From the NCBI GenBank assembly GCA_012513195.1, contig JAAZCR010000251.1, positions 1-5,897 of the forward strand: a DNA stretch of 5,897 nucleotides, read 5' to 3'. The number at the start of each line of letters is the position of its first letter. Within the stretch, counting starts at the first letter, position 1. The notes beneath the pieces are model-generated. The model had not been told where the DNA came from. It did not search any database and saw only the letters and a list, made by a program, of their open reading frames with translations. Shown in pieces: positions 5,883-5,897 of the stretch. Made by a program: the position numbers and the translations under genes. The DNA is from Bacilli bacterium (GTDB taxonomy: Bacteria; Bacillota_I; Bacilli_A; Haloplasmatales; Haloplasmataceae).

Positions 5883-5897
5883 AAAGGGTCAGTTAGC

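Noticed and set aside
1..5897. CRISPR array, insertion sequence, tRNA, rRNA or phage attachment site
   Set aside because: I saw no regularly spaced repeats, transposase motifs, terminal inverted repeats, cloverleaf or rRNA-like sequence on either strand.

Overview
The window is AT-rich bacterial DNA that fits a low-GC anaerobic member of the Bacillota (Clostridia or relatives). The main reason is the end of a glycine reductase operon, an energy-conserving Stickland-type amino-acid reduction system of such anaerobes. The organism must also have the selenocysteine machinery (SelA/B/C/D), because one gene is readable only if an in-frame TGA is decoded as selenocysteine (Sec). TGA is also used as a real stop (end of grdC) and tryptophan is encoded by TGG, so this is not a UGA=Trp code. 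No genus is assigned.

Layout: (1) 1-618, plus strand: the C-terminal 205 residues of GrdB, the selenoprotein subunit of glycine reductase component B, with Sec at TGA 358-360 in a UxxCxxC motif and a SECIS-like hairpin directly after it. (2) 617-643: a factor-independent terminator-like hairpin between grdB and grdC that touches the grdB stop codon. (3) 660-2201 grdC and 2198-3352 grdD, overlapping at ATGA: the two subunits of component C, related to FabH and PlsX, which release acetyl phosphate. A strong terminator at 3352-3380 closes the operon. (4) 3381-3633: an AT-rich gap without a convincing gene, holding a weak terminator for the gene on the other strand. (5) 5349-3634, minus strand: a 571-residue class V PLP enzyme of the cysteine desulfurase/selenocysteine lyase fold, convergent with the grd operon. 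(6) 5362-5486: a short divergent intergenic region where the best promoter candidates for the two flanking genes share one -35 region. (7) 5487-5882, plus strand: a 131-residue, charged, helical protein of unknown function with an internal repeat.

How the parts work together: GrdE (not in the window) and GrdB bind glycine and pass a carboxymethyl group to the selenoprotein GrdA (not in the window). GrdC/GrdD then form an acetyl thioester and release it with phosphate as acetyl phosphate, which acetate kinase can use to make ATP. The genes normally found upstream (thioredoxin system, grdE, grdA, start of grdB) lie outside the window. A functional tie between the class V enzyme and this selenium-dependent pathway is possible but rests only on position and fold.

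The grd system itself is known. The points most worth a second look are the terminator that a ribosome finishing grdB should cover, the matching helices at the grdC end and grdD start, the unassigned class V enzyme, and the overlapping divergent promoters.
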